A DNA stretch of 64,000 nt from Branchipolynoe longqiensis (Eukaryota > Annelida > Polychaeta > Phyllodocida > Polynoidae): the NCBI GenBank assembly GCA_030323885.1, contig CM059193.1, forward strand, positions 96,154,852-96,218,851. Reading direction: 5' to 3'. The first letter of the stretch is position 1, and the number at the start of each line of letters is the position of its first letter. The notes under the pieces are model-generated. The model was given only the letters and a program-made list of their open reading frames with translations, ran no database searches and had not been told where the DNA came from. Shown in pieces: positions 12,358 through 24,369 of the stretch. The translations under genes were made by a program, and so were the position numbers.

Positions 12358-12780
12358 GTGTGGTCTACTCTAATGTATGGGGCAGAGACATGGACAATCT
12401 CTAAGAAAATGTACAAACGTTTAGCAGCATTTGAGATGTGGACTTATCGAAGGATGATGAAAATATCATGGACAAAGAAGATCACCAACAAAGAAGTTCT
12501 CAGAAAAATTAAAAATAAGAAAAGCTTGTTTGCCACTATACAGACAAAGAAACTTATTTATTTTGGCCACATCATTCGTCAGAGTTCAATATACCGTACA
12601 TTGTTGGAAGGGAAGGTGAATGGCAGCAGAGGGAGAGGGAGACCAAGAACATCATGGTTTACAAATATTTCACAGTGGACAGGCTTGAATTATTCACAGT
12701 CTATCAGAACAGCACAACATCGGGACAAGTGGAGAACCATTGCATCCAACCCTGGACTAGAGGATGGAACTATTGATTGA
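12358..12780 (+). pseudogene. LINE C-terminal region
   Basis: The frame encodes LMYGAETWTISKK, FEMWTYRRMMKISW, KKLIYFGHIIRQ and RGRGRPRTSW in the order usual for the region after the polymerase of many animal LINEs. The frame ends ten bases before the element's ATTGA-repeat tail, as expected for the natural C-terminus. It lies directly downstream of, and frameshifted from, the polymerase segment. Confidence 0.8.
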
Positions 12781-12784
12781 TTGA

Positions 12785-13130
12785 ACGCCTATCATGGATA
12801 AGTCTAAATAGTGTAGTTGTCTGCACTGGCCTCTCAGGCAAGTAACCACATACACAGGTAGGAATGGGTAATGTGTTGACATCAGGGAGCCCAGGTGGTG
12901 TAATGGTTAGCACACTGCCCCGGAATGCAAAGAGATGTGGGTTCGAGTTCAGCCCTAGGCGCAATATTTCCCATATTCATCAAACACGTGACAAATGTCT
13001 TGTTTTCACCATTAGACAATTGGTCCATAGAAAGGTAGAGCCTACACTTTTACTAACCCAAGGGATCTCACAGCACACAGATATGGCATGAGAATAACTG
13101 GGCTTTGATTATGCTGTACATTATACACAG
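12785..13130 (+). mobile_element. SINE-like element (family C) interrupted by a second SINE
   Basis: The left part carries TCATGGATAAGTCTAAATAG, and the right part resumes with CTTGTTTTCACCATTAGACA at ~12998. The same two pieces are contiguous at 40335-40375 and 55270-55310. The copy here has therefore been split by the family-B SINE at 12812-12995. The right part continues to TTATACACAG. The tRNA-like head seen in the 40-kb copy is absent here. Confidence 0.7.
12812..12995 (+). mobile_element. tRNA-derived SINE (family B)
   Basis: The head GGTGGTGTAATGGTTAGCAC (A box) and GGGTTCGAGTT (B box, slightly altered) frame a tRNA-like domain, most like tRNA-Gln/Glu. It is flanked 5' by CTCTCAGGCAAGTAACCACA and 3' by CGCAATATTTCCCATATTCAT. 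It matches the 49466-49650 and 49787-49970 copies over nearly the whole length. Pol III internal promoters are expected at these boxes. Insertion into the family-C element leaves roughly similar AAATAGTGT/AAATGTCT flanks, a possible imperfect target duplication. Confidence 0.75.
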
Positions 13131-13134
13131 ACGC

Positions 13135-13235
13135 AACTCTCACAGCAGAGAGCTAAATGGAGAGCGGCAGTCAAGTAATGAAAGCAGTCTTTGTCGCATC
13201 ACATCCGACAGCATGATGATGACCCATGACCGTCA
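13135..13235 (+). mobile_element. LINE 3' tail fragment
   Basis: It matches, in opposite orientation, the 3' end of the LINE fragment at 6190-6330: CAGAGAGCTAAATGGAGAG and GTCTTTGTCGCATCA occur in both. It ends in the same ATGATGATGACCCATGA tail. Only the last ~100 bases are present. Confidence 0.65.
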
Positions 13236-13384
13236 AATTTGTTGAATAATTCTGTAACTGTGATGCTTTCTGTTAGTCCCTCAACTTCGCACATCCTGCA
13301 ATACATTCAAAGGTGCCAAAAATATATCGCTACAACAAAGTTAAACACATCAATTTGCGACCGACAGCATGATGATGTTGACAT

Positions 13385-13985
13385 TATACACAGCGATGGA
13401 CATGCACATTGGCAGAGGTGATGGACATGCACATTGGCAAAGGTGATGGACATGCACATTGGCAGAGGTGATGGACATGCACATTGGCAGAGGTGATGGA
13501 CATGCACATTGGCAGAGGTGATGGACATGCACATTGGCAAAGGTGATGGACATGCACATTGGCAGAGGTGATGGGCGTGCACATTGGCAGAGGTGATGGC
13601 CTTGCACATTGGCAGAGGTGATGGGCTTGCACATTGGAAGAGGTGATGGACATGCACATTGGCAGAGGTGATGGACATGCACATTGGCAGAGGTGATGGA
13701 CATGCACATTGGCAGAGGTGATGGGCTTGCACATTGGCAGAGGTGATGGGCTTGCACATTGGCAGAGGTGATGGACATGCACATTGGCAGAGGTGATGGA
13801 CATGCACATTGGCAGAGGTGATGGACATGCACATTGGCAGAGGTGATGGACATGCACATTGGCAGAGGTGATGGACATGCACATTGGCAGAGGTGATGGA
13901 CTTGCACATTGGCAGAGGTGATGGGCTTGCACATTGGCAGAGGTGATGGGCTTGCACATTGGCAGAGGTGATGGACATGTACATT
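13385..13985. repeat. 25-bp minisatellite (24 units)
   Basis: The unit is GATGGACATGCACATTGGCA plus GAGGT. Starts at 13445, 13470 and 13495 give a 25-bp period. The array is very homogeneous, with GGGCTTGC and GGACATGC variants clustered in runs. Since 25 is not a multiple of 3, each minus-strand frame cycles through the same stop-free peptide, giving three >200-codon artefactual frames. Confidence 0.97.
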
Positions 13986-14549
13986 GCAATCTATAGATAA
14001 GCAACAAATCCACAATTATCCGTTATGGGCAGGGTAAATACATTCATTACGCAAAAAGACCCCCAAGAAATAACAGGACAACACCTGCATTAATGAATGC
14101 ACACCTCACAGTGCCGACATCTATACCTGCCCCCCCCCCCTCACAAGGGTCTCACTGCAGTGGACGAGGCAGCAAACATCTGCGAGAAGCACTGCTTGTA
14201 TCCATAGTGCACATGAGGAGGGATATCCAGTAGGTAACCAAGACTCACAAAGCCAGCTCTAACAGTAACTGAAACACCACACTCAATACTCATGTTAGGA
14301 GCAGAAAGGCGTGTGTCTGCACTGAAAGCAAATGTATCTATAGTCATTGAAACGCTGAACCAGGTGTTTACTAATACGGCAGACAATGTGCAAACACTCA
14401 TCACCAGGATACCGTGTGGCGCCCTGTAGTAACGTGGAGGAACATTAAGTGGAACTTCCGGTGCAGCAGCAAATGTGATTGGTTGCCTTGGGAATGGCGA
14501 AAGAAGGCAGGTCAGATTCATGGTGGGACATGAAGTAAATGTTTGATAA
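13986..14549. other. unique spacer with one unassigned minus-strand open frame
   Basis: A C10-11 run lies at ~14131-14141. A 126-codon minus-strand frame (14141-14521) includes SLGYLLDIPPHVHYGYKQCF and does not look satellite-derived. I do not recognise it and cannot place splice sites with confidence. It could be a terminal exon or chance. Confidence 0.25.
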
Positions 14550-15870
14550 ACTTATGGAGGTGGGCCCAGGAGGGGGCGCTTTGTGATGATGCCGAGAGGT
14601 AACGCTGTGTGACGAGGCCGGGAAGCAGCGCTTTGTTACAGGGTCAGGAGGGGGCGCTTTGTGATGAGACCGGAGGCAGCGCTTTGTAATGAGACCGGAG
14701 GCAGCGCTTTGTGACAAGGCTGGGAAGCAGCACTTTGTGACGAGGCTGGGAAGCAGCACTTTGTGGCAGGGTCGGGAGGGGGCACTTTGTGACGAGGCAG
14801 AGAGGCAGCGCTTTGTGACGAGGCTGTGAGGCAGCGCTTTGTGACGAGGCTGGGAAGCAGCACTTTGTGATAGGGTCGGGAGGGGGCGCTTTGTGATGCA
14901 GCTGGGAAGCAGCACTTTGTGACAGGGTCATGAGGGGGTGCTTTGTGATGAGGCTGGAGGCAGTCCTTTGTGACGAGGTCAGGAAGCAGTGCTTTGTGAC
15001 GAGGGTGGGCGCCAGCACTTTGTGACGAGGCCGGGAGGGGGATCTTTGTGACGAGGCTGGGAGGCGGTGCTTTGTGACGAGACCGGGAGGCGGCGCTTTG
15101 GAATGAGGCCGGGAGTCGGTGATTCATAGTGAGACCGGGAGGCAGTGCTTTGTCAAGAGGCCGGGAGGCGGCACTTTGTGACGAGGCCGGGAGCCAGCGT
15201 TTTGTGACCAGGCCAGAAAGTGGCGCTTTGGAATGAGGCTGGGAGGCAGTGCTTAGTGACGAGGCCGGGAGGCGGCGCTTTGTGACCAGGCCAGGAGGTG
15301 GCCCTTTGGAATGAGGCCGGGAGGCGATGCTTTGTGACGAGGCCGGGAGGCGGCGCTTTGTGAGGAGACTGGGAGGCAGTCCCTTGTGACGAGGCCGGGA
15401 GGTGGCGCTTTCTGACGAGACCAGGAGACGGCGCTTTGTGAGGAGCCCGGGAAGTGGCCCTTTATGACGAGGCCGGGAGCCGGCGTTTTGTGACCAGGCC
15501 AGTAGGTGGCACTTTGGAATGAGGACGGGAGGCGGTGCTTTGTGATGAGGCCGGGAGACGGCGCTTTGTGACCAGGCCAGGAGGTGGCACTTTGTGACCA
15601 GGCGGTGCTTTTTGACCAGGCCAGGAGGTGGCGCTTTGGAATGAGGCCGGGAGGCAGCGCTTTGTGATGAGGCCGGGAGGCGGTGCTTTGTGAGGAACCC
15701 GGGAAGTGGCCCTTTGTGATGAGGCTGGGAGGCGGCTCTTTGTGACCAGGCCGGAAAGTGGCCCTTTGTGACCAGGCCTGGAGATGGGGCTTTGTGACGA
15801 GGCCGGGAGCCGGTGTTTTCTGACCAGGCCAAGAGGCGGCGCTTTGTGACGAGGTGGCGTCCCCAGTTTG
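14550..15870. repeat. 26-bp GC-rich minisatellite (~50 units)
   Basis: The unit is GCGCTTTGTGACGAGGCCGG plus GAGGCG. CTTTG anchors are spaced 26 bp apart around 15330-15390. Sub-variants (ACCAGGCCAGGAGGTGGC, TTTGGAATGAGGCCGGGAGG) mix along the array. Four long minus-strand frames are by-products of the 26-bp period. Confidence 0.95.
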
Positions 15871-15887
15871 TTCACAATAAACTCGCA

Positions 15888-16106
15888 TCATCTCGCTCCA
15901 CCTTCTCCAATCCATCTTGGTGTTGAAGGCGTCGACTTGGGGGCATCATTGACAACAACACCCCCAGTATCAGTCACCGAAGCGATGGTGTGACCGTTGC
16001 CAATGGCGACTGTAGGTCCAAGCGCAGTCAGGTGTGTGGGCATTGACATATTGGTAGAGGATGGTGAAAGGGTAGAAACTGTTCTACTACTGGCACCACC
16101 AATGTC
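15888..16106 (-). other. candidate exon or chance open frame (72 codons)
   Basis: On the minus strand a frame preceded by GCTGACATTAG, a plausible branch point and acceptor, stays open for 72 codons. It includes MPTHLTALGPTVAIGNGHTI and SVTDTGGVVVNDAPKSTPST. It then runs into TGA, with weak donor candidates just before. It lies between two satellites and is not itself repetitive. The protein is unrecognised and rich in Ser and Thr. Confidence 0.25.
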
Positions 16107-16179
16107 CTAATGTCAGCATATGTCCTACTGTCAGCAGTTGTTGCACTGTCAGTTAACAGCAACTGTCATATTCTACCTC

Positions 16180-19100
16180 TCGCAAAGGTGTGTATGTAAT
16201 GGTACAGTGACAGACCTTTGTGAGGGGGTGTATGTCACGGTACAGGGACACACCTTTGTGAGGGTTGTGTATGTAATGGTACAGGGACACACCTTTGTGA
16301 GGGGTATGTATGTAATGGTACAATGACACACCTTTGTGAGTGGCATGTATGTAATGGTACAGGGACACACCTTTGTGAGGGTTGTGTATGTAATGGTACA
16401 GTGACACACCATTGTGAGGTGTGTGTATGTAATGGTACAGTGACACACCTTTGTGAGTGGGGTGTATGTAATGGTACAGGGACACACCTTTGTGAGTGGT
16501 GTGTATGTAATGGTACAGGGACACACCTTTGTGAGGGGTATGTATGTAATGGTACAGGGAAACACCTTTGTGAAGGATGTGTATGTAATGGTACAGGGAC
16601 ACACCTTTGTGAGGGGTGTGTATGTAATGGTACAGGGACACACTTTTGTGAGGGGGGTGCATGTAATGGTACAGTGACACACCATTGTGAGGGGTGTGTA
16701 TGTAATGGTACAGTGACAGACCTTTGTGAGGGGGGTGTTTGTAACGGAACAGGGACAGACCTTTGTGAGGGGTGTGTATGTAATGGTATAGGGGCACACC
16801 TTTGTGAGGGGTGTGTATGTAATGGTACAATGACACACCTTTGTGAGTGGCCTGTATGTAATCGTACAGGGACACCCCTTTGTGAGGGTTGTGTATGTAA
16901 TGGTACAGTGACACACCATTGTAAGGTGTGTGCATGTAATGGTACAGTGACACACCTTTGTGAGGGGTGTGTATGTAATGGTACAGGGACACAGCTTTGT
17001 GAGGGGTGTGTATAGAATGGTACAGAGACACACCATTGTGAGGGGGATGTATGTAATGGTACAGTGACACACCTTTGTGATGGGTGTGTATGTAATGGTA
17101 CAGTGACACACCATTGTGAGGGGTGTGTATGTACTGGTACACGAACATACCTTTGTGAGGGGTGTGTATCTAATGGTACAGGGACACACCATTGTGAGGG
17201 GTGTGTATGTAATGGTACAGGGACACACATTTGTGAGGGGTGTGTATGTACTGGTACAGTGACACATCATTGTGAGGGGTGTGTATGTAATGGTACAGTG
17301 ACACACCTTTGTGAGGGGTGTGTATGTAACGGTACAGTGACACACCTTTGTGAGGGGTGTGTATGTAATGGTACAGGGACACACTTTGGTGAGGGGTGTA
17401 TATGTAATGGAACAGTGACACACCTTTGTGAGGGGTGTGTATGTAATGGTAAAGGGACACAGCTTTGTGAGGGGTGTGCACAGAATGGTACAGAGACACA
17501 CCATTGTGAGGGGGATGTATGTAATGGTACAGTGACACACCTTTGTGAGGGATGTGTATGTAATGGTACAGTGGCACACCATTGTGAGGGGTGTGTATGT
17601 AATGGTACAGTGACAGACCTTTGTGAGGGGGGTGTATGTAACGGTACAGGGACACACCTTTGTGAGGGGTGTGTATGTAATGGTACAGGGGCACACCGTT
17701 GTGAGGGGTGTGTATGTAATGGTACAATGACACACCTTTGGGAGTGGCCTGTATGTAATCGTACAGGGACACCCCTTTGTGAGGGTTGTGTATGTAATGG
17801 TACAGTGACAAACCATTGTAAGGTGTGTGTATGTAATGGTACAGTGACACACCTTTGTGAGTGGTGTGTATGTAATGGTACAGGGATAGACCTTTGTGAG
17901 GGGTGTGTGTGTAATGGTACATTGACAGACCTCTGTGAGGGGTGTGTATGTAATGGTACAGTGACACACCATTGTGAGGGTGTGTGTGTAATGGTAGAGG
18001 GACACACCATGGCGAGGGGTGTGTAATTAATGGTACAGTGACACACCTTTGTGAGGGGTGTGTATGTAATGGTACAGAGACACACCTTTGTGAGGGGTGT
18101 GTATGTAATGGTACAGTGACACACCTTTGTGCGGGATGTGTATGTAATGTTGCAGTGACACACCATTGTGAGGGGTGTGTATGTAATGGTACAGGGACAC
18201 ACCTTTCTGAGGGGTGTGTATGAAATGGTACTGTGACACACATTTGTGAGGGATGTGTATGTAATGCTGCAGTGACACACCATTGTGAGGGGTGTGTATG
18301 TAATGGTACAGGGACACACCTTTCTGAGGGGTGTGTATGTACTGGTACAGTGACACACCATTGTGAGGGATGTGTATGTAATGGTACAGTGACACACTTT
18401 GCGAGGGGTGTGTATGTAACGGTACAGTGACACTCCTTTGTGAGGGGTGTGTATGTAATGGTACAGGGACACACCTTTGTGAGGGGTGTGTATGTAATGG
18501 TACAGTGACACACCATTTTGAGGGGTGTGTATGTAATGGTACAGTGACACACCATTGTGAGGGTGTGTATGTAATGGTACAGTGACACACCATTGTGACG
18601 GGTGTGTATGTACTGGTACACGAACATACCTTTGTGAGGGGTGTGTATCTAATGGTACAGGGACACACCATTGTGAGGGGTGTGTATGTAATGGTACAGG
18701 GACACACATTTGTGAGGGGTGTGTATGTACTGGTACAATGACACATCATTGTGAGGGGTGTGTATGTAATGGTACAGTGACACACTTTTGTGAGGGGTGT
18801 ATATGTAATGGAACAGTGACACACCTTTGTGAGGGGTGTGTATGTAATGGTACAGGGACACAATTTTGTGAGGGGTGTATATGTAATGGAACAGTGACAC
18901 ACCTTTGTGAGGGGTGTGTATGTAATGGTACAGGGACACAGCTTTGTGAGGGGTGTGCACAGAATGGTACAGAGACACACCATTGTGAGGGGGATGTATG
19001 TAATGGTACAGTGACACACCTTTGTGAGGGATGTGTATGTAATGGTACAGTGACACACCATTGTGAGGGGGGTGTATGTAATGGTACAGTGACACACCTT

Positions 19101-21373
19101 TGTGAGGGATGTGTATGTAATGGTACAGTGACACACCATTGTGAGGGGTGTGTATGTAATGGTACAGTGACACACCTTTGTGAGGTGTGTGTATGTAATG
19201 GTATGGTGACACACCTTTGTGAGGGGTGTGTATGTAATGGTACAGGGACACACCTTTGTGAGGGGTGTGTATGTAATGGTACAGGGACACACCTTTGTGA
19301 GGGATGTGTATGTAATGGTACTGTGACACACCTTTGTGAGGGATGTGTATGTAATGTTACAGTGACACACCATTGTGAGGGGTGTGTATGTAATGGTACA
19401 GTGACACACCTCTGTGAGGGGTGTGTATGTAATGGTAGCGTGACACACCATTGTGAAGGGTGTGTATGTAATGGTACACGAACACACCTTTGTGAGGGGT
19501 GTGTATCTAATGGTACAGGGACACACCATTGTGAGGGGTGTGTATGTAATGGTACAGGGACACACATTTGTGAGGGGTGTGTGTGTGTACTGGTACAGTG
19601 ACACATCATTGTGAGGGGGGTGTATGTAATGGTACAGTGACACACCTTTGTGAGGGGTGTGTCTGTAACGGTACAGTGACACACCTTTGTGAGGGGTGTG
19701 TATGTAATGGTACAGGGACACACTTGTGTGAGGGGTGTGTATTTAATGGTACAGTGACACACCTTTGTGAGGGGTGTGTATGTAATGGTACAGGGACACA
19801 GCTTTGTGAGGGGTGTGTACAGAATGGTACAGAGACACACCATTGTGAGGGGGATGTATGTAATGGTACAGTGACACACCTTTGTGAGGGATGTGTATGT
19901 AATGGTACAGTGACACACCTTGTTGAGGGGTCTGTATGTAATGGTACAGTGACACACCTTTGTGAGGGGGGTGTATGTAATGGTACAGGGACACACCTTT
20001 GTGAGGGGGTTGTATGTAATGGTACAGTGACACACCATTGTGAGGGGTGTGTATGTAATGGTACAGTATCAGACCTTTGTGAGGGAGGTGTATGTAACGG
20101 TACAGGGACACACCTTTGTGAGGGTTGTGTATGTAATGGTACATGGGCACACCTTTGTGAGGGGTGTGTATGTAATGGTACAATGACACACCGTTGTGAG
20201 TGGCCTGTATGTAATCGTACAGGGACACCCCTTTGTGAGGGTTGTGTATGTAATGGTACAGTGACACACCATTGTAAGGTGTGTGCATGTAATGGTACAG
20301 TGACGCACCTTTGTGAGGGGTGTGTCTGTAATGGTACAGTGACACACCATTGTGAGGGTGTGTATGTAATTGTACAGGGAGATACCTTTGTGAGGGATGT
20401 GTATGTAATGGTACTGTGACACACCTTTGTGAGGGATGTGTATGTAATGGTACAGTGACACACCATTGTGATGGGTGTGTATGTAATGGTACAGTGACAC
20501 ACCTCTGTGAGGGGTGTGTATGTAATGGTGCAGTGAAACACCATTGTGAAGGGTGTGTATGTAATGGAACACGAACACACCATTGTGAGGGGTGTGTATG
20601 TAATGGTACATGGACACAACCTTGTGAGGGGTGTGTATGTAATGGCACAGGGACACACCTTTATGAGGGGTGTGTATAGAATGGTACAGGGACACACCTT
20701 TGTGAGGGTGTGGATGTAATGGTACAGGGACACACCATTGTGAGGGGTGTGTATGTAATGGTACAGGGACACACCTATGTGAGGGGTGTGTATGTAATGG
20801 TACAGGGACACAACTTTGTGAGGGGTGTGTATGTAATGGCACAGGGACACACCTTTGTGAGGGGTGTGTATGTAATGGTACAGGGACACAACTTTGTGAG
20901 GGGTGTGTATATAATGGTACAGAGACACACCATTGTGAGGGGTGTGTATGTAATGGCACAGGGACACACCTTTGTGAGGGGTGTGTATGTAATGGTACAG
21001 GGACACACCTTTGTGAGGGGTGTGTATGTAATGGTACAGGGACACACCTTTGTGAGGGTGTGTATGTAATGGTACAGGGACACAACTTTGTGAGGGGTGT
21101 GTATATAATGGTACAGAGACACACCATTGTGAGGGGTGTGTATGTAATGGCACAGGGACACACCTTTGTGAGGGGTGTGTATGTAATGGTACAGGGACAC
21201 ACCATTGTGAGGGGTGTGTATGTAATGGTACAGGGACACACCTTTGTGAGGGGTGTGTATGTAATGGTACAGGGACACACCATTGTGAGGGGTGTGTATG
21301 TAATGGCACAGGGACACACCTTTGTGAGGGGTGTGTATGTAATGGTACATGGACACACCTTTGTGAGGGGTGT
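16180..21373. repeat. 39-bp satellite array (~133 units) with higher-order repeats
   Basis: The unit is ACACCTTTGTGAGGGGTGTG plus TATGTAATGGTACAGTGAC. CCTTTG anchors at 16253 and 16292 give 39 bp. Variant units recur at block spacing. The AGAATGGTACAGAGACACAC variant sits at 17014, 17482, 18961 and 19821. A CCTGTATGTAATCGTACAGG variant sits at 16851, 17748 and 20204. 39 = 13 codons, so nearly all six frames are open for hundreds of codons. This six-frame openness is why I do not call a protein. Confidence 0.97.
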
Positions 21374-24369
21374 GTATGTAATGTCCCTTAACGCTGTACA
21401 CAGCTCCCTGTCCACACTCCACACGGCCTGTCCCTGTCCCTTAAAGCTGTACACAGCTCCCTGTCCACACTCCACACGGCCTGTCCCTGTCCCTTAAAGC
21501 TGTACACAGCTCCCTGTCCACACTCCACACGGCCTGTCCCTGTCCCTTAAAGCTGTACACAGCTCCCTGTCCACACTCCACACGGCCTGTCCCTGTCCCT
21601 TAAAGCTGTACACAGCTCCCTGTCCACACTCCACACGGCCTGTCCCTGTCCCTTAAAGCTGTACACAGCTCCCTGTCCACACTCCACACGGCCTGTCCCT
21701 GTCCCTTAAAGCTGTACACAGCTCCCTGTCCACACCCACACGGCCTGTCCCTGTCCCTTAAAGCTGTACACAGCTCCTGTCCACACTCCACACGGCTGTC
21801 CCTGTCCCTTAAAGCTGTACACAGCTCCCTGTCCACACTCCACACGGCCTGTCCCTGTCCCTTAAAGCTGTACACAGCTCCCTGTCCACACTCCACACGG
21901 CCTGTCCCTGTCCCTTAAAGCTGTACACAGCTCCCTGTCCACACTCCACACGGCCTGTCCCTGTCCCTTAAAGCTGTACACAGCTCCCTGTCCACACTCC
22001 ACACGGCCTGTCCCTGTCCCTTAAAGCTGTACACAGCTCCCTGTCCACCCTCCACACGGCCTGTCCCTGTCCCTTAAAGCTGTACACAGCTCCCTGTCCA
22101 CACTCCACACGGCCTGTCCCTGTCCCTTAAAGCTGTACACAGCTCCCTGTCCACACTCCACACGGCCTGTCCCTGTCCCTTAAAGCTGTACACAGCTCCC
22201 TGTCCACACTCCACACGGCCTGTCCCTGTCCCTTAAAGCTGTACACAGCTCCCTGTCCACACTCCACACGGCCTGTCCCTGTCCCTTAAAGCTGTACACA
22301 GCTCCCTGTCCACACTCCACACGGCCTGTCCCTGTCCCTTAAAGCTGTACACAGCTCCCTGTCCACACTCCACACGGCCTGTCCCTGTCCCTTAAAGCTG
22401 TACCCAGCTCCCTGTCCACACTCCACACGGCCTGTCCCTGTCCCTTAAAGCTGTACACAGCTCCCTGTCCACACTCCACACGGCCTGTCCCTGTCCCTTA
22501 AAGCTGTACACAGCTCCCTGTCCACACTCCACACGGTCTGTCCCTGTCCCTTAAAGCTGTACACAGCTCCCTGTCCACACTCCACACGGCCTGTCCCTGT
22601 CCCTTAAAGCTGTACACAGCTCCCTGTCCACACTCCACACGGCTGTCCCTGTCCCTTAAAGCTGTACACAGCTCCCTGTCCACACTCCACACGGCCTGTC
22701 CCTGTCCCTTAAAGCTGTACACACTCCCTGTCCACACTCCACACGGTCTGTCCTGTCCCTTAAAGCTGTAACAGCTCCCTGTCCACACTCCACACGGCCT
22801 GTCCCTGTCCCTTAAAGCTGTACACAGCTCCCTGTCCACACTCCACACGGCCTGTCCCTGTCCCTTAAAGCTGTACACAGCTCCCTGTCCACACTCCACA
22901 CGGCCTGTCCCTGTCCCTTAAAGCTGTACACAGCTCCCTGTCCACACTCCACACGGCCTGTCCCTGTCCCTTAAAGCTGTACACAGCTCCCTGTCCACAC
23001 TCCACACGGCCTGTCCCTGTCCCTTAAAGCTGTACACAGCTCCCTGTCCACACTCCACACGGCCTGTCCCTGTCCCTTAAAGCTGTACACAGCTCCCTGT
23101 CCACACTCCACACGGCTGTCCCCCAAAGCGTACCACTCCCACACTCCACACGGCTGTCCCTGTCCCTTAAAGCTGTACACAGCTCCCTGTCCACACTCCA
23201 CACGGCCTGTCCCTGTCCCTTAAAGCTGTACACAGCTCCCTGTCCACACTCCACACGGCCTGTCCCTGTCCCTTAAAGCTGTACACAGCTCCCTGTCCAC
23301 ACTCCACACGGCCTGTCCCTGTCCCTTAAAGCTGTACACAGCTCCCTGTCCACACTCCACACGGCCTGTCCCTGTCCCTTAAAGCTGTACACAGCTCCCT
23401 GTCCACACTCCACACGGCCTGTCCCTGTCCCTTAAAGCTGTACACAGCTCCCTGTCCACACTCCACACGGCCTGTCCCTGTCCCTTAAAGCTGTACACAG
23501 CTCCCTGTCCACACTCCACACGGCCTGTCCCTGTCCCTTAAAGCTGTACACAGCTCCCTGTCCACACTCCACACGGCCTGTCCCTGTCCCTTAAAGCTGT
23601 ACACAGCTCCCTGTCCACACTCCACACGGCCTGTCCCTGTCCCTTAAAGCTGTACACAGCCCCTGTCCACCTCACACGCTGTCCCTGCCCTTAAAGCTGT
23701 ACACAGCTCCCTGTCCACACTCCACACGGCCTGTCCCTGTCCCTTAAAGCTGTACACAGCTCCCTGTCCACACTCCACACGGCCTGTCCCTGTCCCTTAA
23801 AGCTGTACACAGCTCCCTGTCCACACTCCACACGGCCTGTCCCTGTCCCTTAAAGCTGTACACAGCTCCCTGTCCACACTCCACACGGCCTGTCCCTGTC
23901 CCTTAAAGCTGTACACAGCTCCCTGTCCACACTCCACACGGCCTGTCCCTGTCCCTTAAAGCTGTACACAGCTCCCTGTCCACACTCCACACGGCCTGTC
24001 CCTGTCCCTTAAAGCTGTACACAGCTCCCTGTCCACACTCCACACGGCCTGTCCCTGTCCCTTAAAGCTGTACACAGCTCCCTGTCCACACTCCACACGG
24101 CCTGTCCCTGTCCCTTAAAGCTGTACCCAGCTCCCTGTCCACACTCCACACACCTTGTCCCTGTCCCATTAAAGCTGTACACAGCTCCCCACCCTCTACA
24201 CAGTCCTGTCACTTCCCTTAAAGCTGTACACAGCTCCCTGTCCACACTCCACACGTCCTGTCCCTGTCCCTTAAAGCTGTACACAGCTCCCTGTCCACAC
24301 TCCACACGGCCTGTCCCTGTCCCTTAAAGCTGTACACAGCTCCCTGTCCACACTCCACACGGCCTGTCC
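21374..24369. repeat. 53-bp satellite array (~56 units), runs into assembly gap
   Basis: The unit is CCCTTAAAGCTGTACACAGC, then TCCCTGTCCACACTCCACAC, then GGCCTGTCCCTGT. Starts at 21438 and 21491 give 53 bp. Most units are identical, with damaged ones near 23110-23150, 23660-23690 and 24120-24230. Each unit has an inverted repeat AGCTGT-AC-ACAGCT. The array begins without spacer after the 39-bp satellite and is cut by the gap, so its true length is unknown. Confidence 0.97.

Larger units (their letters stand above)
9060..12795 (+). mobile_element. near full-length APE-type non-LTR retrotransposon (LINE), inactive
   Basis: The 5' untranslated part (about 9060-9916) is followed by an endonuclease frame, a reverse-transcriptase region and a C-terminal region. 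The element ends at 12795 in ATTGATTGATTGA, a short tandem tail of the kind seen on RTE-like elements. The exact LINE clade is not fixed from the sequence. The coding region is broken by at least a stop after the endonuclease, several frameshifts and damage at the polymerase active-site motif, so this copy cannot move by itself. Confidence 0.85.

Noticed and set aside
9060..12795. A host 'craniofacial development protein 2-like' gene
   Set aside because: Automated annotations often give that name to this endonuclease, but the linked polymerase, tail and 5' region show it is a LINE.
13307..15915. Long minus-strand frames over the 25- and 26-bp arrays
   Set aside because: With a period not divisible by 3, one stop-free monomer gives identical peptide cycles in three frames; there is no coding signal.
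16153..21475. Many 200-610-codon frames on both strands, with Cys-rich or His/Thr-rich 13-residue repeats and NGT glycosylation sites
   Set aside because: All frames of a 39-bp monomer are open on both strands at once, block variants do not favour synonymous changes, and no start, splice or signal context stands out. Satellite is the simpler explanation.
21374..24369. CRISPR-like array of 53-bp repeats
   Set aside because: There are no unique spacers: the whole 53 bp is repeated, and the genome is eukaryotic.
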